This document shows positions 6,413-9,957 of a DNA stretch of 9,957 nucleotides, piece by piece. Below the pieces are notes generated by a model. It did not search any database, was not told where the DNA came from, and worked only from the letters and a program-made list of their open reading frames with translations. Each line of letters opens with the position of its first letter. The stretch's first letter is position 1. The position numbers and the translations under genes are program-made. Origin of the DNA: Alphaproteobacteria bacterium (GTDB taxonomy: Bacteria; Pseudomonadota; Alphaproteobacteria; Sphingomonadales; Sphingomonadaceae); contig JAHJSJ010000131.1 in assembly GCA_018830415.1 (NCBI GenBank), forward strand, positions 1 through 9,957, written 5' to 3'.

Positions 6413-7027
6413 ATGTCCGAACCCGGTTTCGCTTCGCTCAGCCCGACCTTGCTCGCCCGCAAGGGTGGCGCAAAGCCAGCCATGCGCCCGCAGCTTGCCC
6501 CTTTGACGCAGGTCGCGGCCAATGTGTCCGACGAACAGCTTGAAGACCTCGGCTGGAACGACATGGACGGGCACGAGTCCGACGCCGGGGCCAACGCAGG
6601 CGCCGACATCGTGCCGATCAACCCCGACATATCAACCGATAGCAGCGCCCCGGCCCACGGCCCGATTGTGCGCCGTCAGCAACACCGGCTCGAAGAACGG
6701 GTGCTTGCCGATGCCGCCATGAACGGCCCGCAGGACAGCGACCCTGATTACGATTTCGAGGATGAGGAATACGCGCCCGACCAGCCGCGATTGGCACAGG
6801 TTGCCGTGCTGGCAGCTGCTGCGCCGAAGCCCCGCGCCCCTGTGGCTGCGGCTGTTCGCCGCGCTGCCTTCACGCTGCGGCTTGATGCCGAACGCCACCT
6901 GAAACTGCGCCTTGCCGCAACGATGCAGAACGTCAGCGCGCAAGTGCTCGTGACCGAAGCGCTTGATCGATTGCTTGCCGAAATCGATGAGCTTGATGTG
7001 ATTGCCAAACACCTCAAGCGCCACTGA
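6413..7027 (+). CDS. ParA-linked protein: basic N-tail, acidic disordered middle, C-terminal ribbon-helix-helix
   Basis: A 204-residue protein that I know only as a conserved companion of this ParA type. Three parts can be seen. The N-terminal tail has clustered basic residues (R16, K17, K21, R25). A low-complexity middle has an acidic run (108-123). The C-terminus (149-204) has the pattern AAFTLRLDAERHLKLRLAA then SAQVLVTEALDRLL, a strand-helix-helix typical of ribbon-helix-helix DNA-binding dimers. In ParG and Omega proteins a flexible N-tail stimulates the ParF/ParA ATPase while the RHH binds DNA; a similar role is inferred. The start ATG 6413 has AAGGGGG ending 8 bases upstream; ATG 6407 is in frame but too close to it. 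Confidence 0.8.
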   Translation: MSEPGFASLSPTLLARKGGAKPAMRPQLAPLTQVAANVSDEQLEDLGWNDMDGHESDAGANAGADIVPINPDISTDSSAPAHGPIVRRQQHRLEERVLADAAMNGPQDSDPDYDFEDEEYAPDQPRLAQVAVLAAAAPKPRAPVAAAVRRAAFTLRLDAERHLKLRLAATMQNVSAQVLVTEALDRLLAEIDELDVIAKHLKRH

Positions 7028-7092
7028 CCGGCTCGCACCAACCACCCATGCAACCACATCGTGAACCAGCAGAATCAAACGGGGAAATGACA

Positions 7093-8424
7093 ATGGACCG
7101 CAGCATCAGACAAGCACCGCGTATCGCGCTTGCCGTCTCGACCGCGCTCGCCGGGCTGGCGCTGGCGGGGTGCACCACCTCGGCCGCACCCAAGGCCGAC
7201 ATGTCGTTCGCCAGCGCGCAGAACGCGCTCGGCAAAGGCCAGGTCGACAAGGCCATCACTCACGCCGAAGCTGCTGTACTGGCCGAGCCGCGCAACTCGG
7301 GTTATCGCGCGTTGCTGGGCGCTTCTTACATGGAGGCGGGGCGTTTTCAGTCGGCAGCAACCAGCTTTGGCGATGCGCTTGATCTCGGCGATGAAAACCC
7401 GCGCACCGTGTTAAGCTTTGCGCTCGCCAAGATTGCGCTGGGCGAAGGCCGTTCGGCATCGGCAGTGCTGGATGAATATGCCAACCTGATCGATCCGGCC
7501 GATCTTGGGCTAGCGCTTGCATTGGCTGGTGAGCCGGAGCGAGGCGTGCATGTATTGGTCAACGCCGTGCGCGCCAGCGACCAAGTCTCGCCCAAGCTGC
7601 GCCAGAACCTTGCCTACACCTATGCGCTTGCCGGTAACTGGCGCGCAGCGCGGGTCATGGCGGCAGAAGATGTCCCGGCTGACCAGCTCGACCAGCGCCT
7701 CACCCAATGGGCCGCAATGTCCGCGCCCGAACAGTTTCGGCAACGCGTTGCCAGCCTGCTGGATGTGACCCCGCAGATGGATGCAGGCCAGCCGCAGCGC
7801 CTTGCGCTCGCCAATTTCCCGAGCGACGCGATGATGTTTGCCGAGGCCGCTACGCAAGCGCCGACGGAAATGGTCGCCGAAGCCCCCACCCCCGCCCTCG
7901 CTGCAGAACCGACCCCGGTTGCCACCTTTGCGCAGGCCTTTGAAAGTGCCCCTGTCGCTCGGCCCGCATCGCGCATCAGCTATGTTTCGAAACCGGTGGT
8001 GCAGCAATTGCCCGCCCGCGCCGAACGCGCAGCCCCGCGCGCTGCCCCCCGCATGGCCGCCGCATCGTCGCAGCGACGCATGGCCGCGACTGCCACGCCC
8101 GCGTCAGTCGCCAGCGACAAGAGCGCAGCCTCGCATCTCGTGCAGATTGGTTCTTACAGCAGCAAGGTTGAGGCTGAGCGTGGCTGGACTGTGCTCAAGG
8201 CCAAGTTCCCCGAATTGAAGAACCACAATCTCGTCATCACCGAAGCGGTGGTGAACGGGCGCAATTTCTGGCGCGTCGCTGCCGAAGGCTTTGGCCCGAA
8301 GAGCGCGCAAAGCCTGTGTTCATCGGTCAAATCGGCTGGGCGCGGCTGCTTTGCCTATGCCGCATCAAGCCCGCCTGCAGGCGCGATAAAGCGCGACGTG
8401 CGGATGGCATCGCGCGCACGCTAA
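7093..8424 (+). CDS. TPR lipoprotein with C-terminal SPOR domain
   Basis: A 443-residue predicted lipoprotein. The signal peptide ends with lipobox LAGC, giving lipidated C27, followed by TTSAAP. Serine or threonine rather than Asp at +2 suggests the outer membrane by the E. coli rule. TPR-like helical repeats span about 35-215 (for example YRALLGASYMEAGRFQSAA and LAYTYALAGNWRAARVMAA). A long Ala/Pro/Arg-rich linker runs from about 240 to 345. A SPOR domain follows (about 347-425: HLVQIGSYSSKVEAERGW, ending CFAYAA), expected to bind septal denuded glycan. The start is ATG 7093, 8 bases after GGGG (7081-7084); ATG 7087 is in frame but too near. It is third in the parA-like operon, 65 bases after the RHH gene. 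Its domain plan parallels the divergent Sel1/SPOR protein. Confidence 0.88.
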   Translation: MDRSIRQAPRIALAVSTALAGLALAGCTTSAAPKADMSFASAQNALGKGQVDKAITHAEAAVLAEPRNSGYRALLGASYMEAGRFQSAATSFGDALDLGDENPRTVLSFALAKIALGEGRSASAVLDEYANLIDPADLGLALALAGEPERGVHVLVNAVRASDQVSPKLRQNLAYTYALAGNWRAARVMAAEDVPADQLDQRLTQWAAMSAPEQFRQRVASLLDVTPQMDAGQPQRLALANFPSDAMMFAEAATQAPTEMVAEAPTPALAAEPTPVATFAQAFESAPVARPASRISYVSKPVVQQLPARAERAAPRAAPRMAAASSQRRMAATATPASVASDKSAASHLVQIGSYSSKVEAERGWTVLKAKFPELKNHNLVITEAVVNGRNFWRVAAEGFGPKSAQSLCSSVKSAGRGCFAYAASSPPAGAIKRDVRMASRAR

Positions 8425-8426
8425 TT

Positions 8427-8461
8427 CCAGCGCGCTAAGATGCTGCTGCATCACGCGCTGG
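8427..8461. repeat. Nested stem-loop directly after the TPR/SPOR stop codon
   Basis: CCAGCGCG (8427-8434) pairs with CGCGCTGG (8454-8461). Inside it GATGC (8439-8443) pairs with GCATC (8448-8452) around TGCT. It starts 2 bases after the stop codon. No T-run follows, so it is more likely an mRNA-stabilising or processing element than a terminator. Confidence 0.5.
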
Positions 8462-8487
8462 AGATGCTCAAACGCCGCACGGGCTTA

Positions 8488-8525
8488 ACCAAAGTCCGAT
8501 GAGGCGGGGCTCATCGCACTTTGGT
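8488..8525. repeat. Long 15-pair hairpin in the convergent gap
   Basis: ACCAAAGT (8488-8495) pairs with ACTTTGGT (8518-8525), and CGATGAG (8497-8503) with CTCATCG (8510-8516). They are separated by a single C/C mismatch, and the loop is GCGGGG. No T-run follows. It could be part of a 3' UTR-derived small RNA or a palindromic repeat. Confidence 0.5.
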
Positions 8526-8556
8526 ATAAAGCGGTCCCTGGAAACAGTCAGCGAAA

Positions 8557-8594
8557 CTCCTCCCGGAAGGCCACGGCTTTCCGGGAGTTTTCTT
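8557..8594. terminator. Strong intrinsic terminator between the SPOR operon and pyrC'
   Basis: CTCCCGGAA (8560-8568) pairs with TTCCGGGAG (8579-8587), closing further inward, and TTTTCTT follows (8588-8594). It terminates plus-strand transcription of the parA-like operon. In the minus direction the tail is GAGTTTC, weaker. The T-run overlaps the pyrC' stop codon. Confidence 0.85.
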
Positions 8595-9828
8595 ATGCGC
8601 TTAACGCAACGCCGCCCTTCCACAGGCGCAGCACCCGGCCTTGTGCCCCCTGTCGGTCAAACGGGGTGTTGTCGGCGGTCGCCTCCATCTTGCGGCGGTC
8701 GATGATCCACGGCGCTTCGGGATCGATCAGCGCAAGGTCAGCCTCCAGCCCCGCCGCCAGTTCACCCGCCGAAACGCCCAGCAACCGCGCGGGGTTGCGG
8801 GCGAGGAGATCAAACGCGCGGGCCATGTCGATCAACCCGTCGCGCACCAGCGTCAGCGTTAACGGCAGCAGCGTTTCGGCCCCGGCCATGCCCGGCGCGG
8901 CATCGGCGAATGGCAGGCGCTTATCCTCGGCCCCGCGCGGATCGTGGCCGCTGGCGATTACATCAACGACGCCGTCCGCAATCGCGCTCAACGCCGCCTG
9001 CCGATCTGCCTCGCTGCGCAAAGGCGGCGACAGGCGGGTGAAGGTACGGAAATCGGCAGTCGCAAGATCGGACAGCATGAAATGCGCGGGCGTGATCCCG
9101 CAGGTCACAGCGAGGCCTTGCGCCTTGGCCGCTTTGACCAGCGCAAAGCCCCGTGCGGTCGTCACCTGCCGGATATGCAGCCGCGCCCCTGCGAGTTCAG
9201 CCAGCGCAATATCGCGCGCAATCGCCAGTGCTTCGGCTTCGGCAGGCGCAGCGGGCAGACCCAGCCGCGTGGCAATCTCGCCAGCGGTCGCCGCCGCTGC
9301 TCCGGTCAGCCCGCCGTCCTCGGCATGGGTGACCACCACCAGATCCAGCATCGCGGCATATTGCAGCAGCCGCAGCATCACGCCTGAATCTGCGATCCAG
9401 CCCCGCCCGGTGGCAATCCCGCGTGCGCCCGCATCCTGCATCAGCGCAATTTCCGCTAGCTCGCGTCCCTCAAGACCGCGCGTCGCCGCAGCCAGCGGGT
9501 GCACCCACAAATCGGGCTTACCGCTTTTGGCGATGAAGTTGACCCGGCTCGGCAGATCGAGCGGCGGAGATTGATCGGGCATCAAGGCTGCGCGGGTGAT
9601 CCCGCCGAAATGAAACGCGGGCTTGTCGACCGCGAACACCCCCAGATCAACCAGGCCGGGGGCGACAAGCCGCCCGCGCGCATCGATCACCTCGTCGCTG
9701 TCCTGCGCGGCAACATTCGCGCCAACCGTCACGATTACGCCATCAGCGCAGCGGATCGCTCCGTGCACCAACCCGCCCGGTGTCACCAGCTGTGCGTTCG
9801 TGATCGTGAAAGACCGCGTCTGCTTCAT
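8593..9828 (-). CDS. pyrC': Dihydroorotase-like protein lacking metal ligands (PyrC'/PyrX type)
   Basis: A 411-residue member of the dihydroorotase/amidohydrolase fold, next to pyrB. Active class I dihydroorotases have HxH after PGLID, an SDDG aspartate, two further zinc histidines and an ATDHAPH aspartate. Here PGLVDLGVFAVD (57-68) has G63 and F65 where the two histidines belong. The SDDG region reads GRGW (141-144), the second His of the HicH motif is Q221, and ATDHAP has become ASGHDP with G294. Only H168 remains. Catalysis is therefore not expected. In Pseudomonas such PyrC' proteins are non-catalytic and needed for assembly of aspartate carbamoyltransferase, which is the inferred role. 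A functional pyrC should exist elsewhere. Start ATG 9828 overlaps the pyrB stop (ATGA), with GGAGG about 10 bases upstream. Confidence 0.88.
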   Translation of the reverse strand: MKQTRSFTITNAQLVTPGGLVHGAIRCADGVIVTVGANVAAQDSDEVIDARGRLVAPGLVDLGVFAVDKPAFHFGGITRAALMPDQSPPLDLPSRVNFIAKSGKPDLWVHPLAAATRGLEGRELAEIALMQDAGARGIATGRGWIADSGVMLRLLQYAAMLDLVVVTHAEDGGLTGAAAATAGEIATRLGLPAAPAEAEALAIARDIALAELAGARLHIRQVTTARGFALVKAAKAQGLAVTCGITPAHFMLSDLATADFRTFTRLSPPLRSEADRQAALSAIADGVVDVIASGHDPRGAEDKRLPFADAAPGMAGAETLLPLTLTLVRDGLIDMARAFDLLARNPARLLGVSAGELAAGLEADLALIDPEAPWIIDRRKMEATADNTPFDRQGAQGRVLRLWKGGVALSA

Positions 9829-9957
9829 GCCCTCCAGCCCTCCAGCCCGCGCGCTTCTCGCGTGAGGATGTCGAGGCACGCCATGCGGATTGCGACGCCC
9901 ATCTCCACCTGACGGGTGATCAGCGACCGCCCCGCCATATCGGCGACTTCACTATCG
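9825..9957 (-). CDS. pyrB: Aspartate carbamoyltransferase catalytic chain, C-terminal 43 residues
   Basis: An open minus-strand frame enters from the right edge and ends with TGA at 9825-9827. The 43 visible residues run from DSEVADMAGRSLITRQVEMG to ARGLEGWRA. This is the C-terminal helix region of alphaproteobacterial PyrB, in which the QVE(M/N)GVA(I/V)RMA pattern is typical. PyrB joins carbamoyl phosphate and aspartate in the committed step of pyrimidine synthesis. The ATGA overlap with the dihydroorotase-like gene implies coupled translation and fits a PyrB-PyrC' complex. The start and active site are outside the window. Confidence 0.88.
   Translation of the reverse strand, partial: DSEVADMAGRSLITRQVEMGVAIRMACLDILTREARGLEGWRA
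9830..9845 (-). repeat. Two tandem 8-base units at the pyrB-pyrC' junction
   Basis: On the minus strand CTGGAGGG occurs twice in direct succession. Both copies carry a GGAGG core; the upstream one is at proper spacing for the pyrC' ATG. The unit also encodes part of LEGWR at the PyrB C-terminus. Because the unit is 8 bases, gain or loss of a copy would shift the pyrB frame. Confidence 0.6.

Noticed and set aside
5672..7027. Plasmid-type partition locus, implying an integrated plasmid
   Set aside because: No replication gene, ParB or centromere-like iteron array; the flanks are ordinary chromosomal genes (der, bfr, pyrB) and base composition does not change.
6413..7027. RHH protein as antitoxin of a toxin-antitoxin pair
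   Set aside because: No small toxin-like gene is adjacent; the neighbours are a ParA ATPase and a SPOR lipoprotein, and the protein is much longer than typical RHH antitoxins.
8425..8592. tRNA or other cloverleaf RNA in the hairpin-rich gap
   Set aside because: The three hairpins are serial, with no acceptor stem, T-loop sequence or CCA-type end.
8666..9574. Plus-strand open frame of 302 codons opposite pyrC'
   Set aside because: Low-complexity Ser/Ala/Arg translation, fully inside a recognisable dihydroorotase-like gene on the other strand.
1..9957. CRISPR array, insertion sequence or prophage
   Set aside because: No spaced repeat series, transposase or phage gene is seen, and genes are tightly packed.

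Overview
The window looks like a piece of a chromosome from a GC-rich alphaproteobacterium, most likely a sphingomonad (Sphingomonadaceae or Erythrobacteraceae). That placement rests on codon use, on the bfd/bfr arrangement, and on the ParA-like gene with its partner and two SPOR-domain neighbours, which I remember as a sphingomonad-type neighbourhood. No database search was possible. I see no mobile element, CRISPR array, rRNA or tRNA. The longest stretch without a gene is about 290 bases.

Left part (1-1624): the 3' end of der, an essential ribosome-assembly GTPase, overlaps a small three-helix DUF2721 membrane protein gene. A bidirectional hairpin terminator separates these from a convergent gene for a small exported protein of unknown function. 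That gene has a good sigma-70 promoter and a structured leader of about 120 nt.

Iron block (1846-2802, minus strand): bfd (2Fe-2S ferredoxin that reduces ferritin-stored iron) lies upstream of bfr (heme bacterioferritin with all ferroxidase and heme ligands intact). A Fur-box-like 7-1-7 site lies exactly between the -35 and -10 of the bfd promoter. A second site matching it at 12 of 15 positions lies between bfd and bfr.

Middle (2954-4252): a DUF418/YeiB-type polytopic membrane protein.

ParA/SPOR block (4381-8424): an exported Sel1-repeat protein with a C-terminal SPOR domain is divergent from a three-gene operon. The operon encodes a short orphan ParA ATPase with a TTG start, a protein with a basic N-terminal peptide, a disordered acidic middle and a C-terminal ribbon-helix-helix domain, and a TPR lipoprotein with a C-terminal SPOR domain. 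This combines a ParA/ParG-like positioning pair with two predicted septal-peptidoglycan binders, and it is the best candidate here for an uncharacterised system. The shared control region holds a dyad and a CtrA-like site.

Right end (8425-9957): three successive hairpins, the last a terminator, fill the 168-base convergent gap. Beyond it lie a dihydroorotase-like gene that has lost most metal ligands (PyrC'-type structural subunit) and the 3' end of pyrB, joined by an ATGA overlap.
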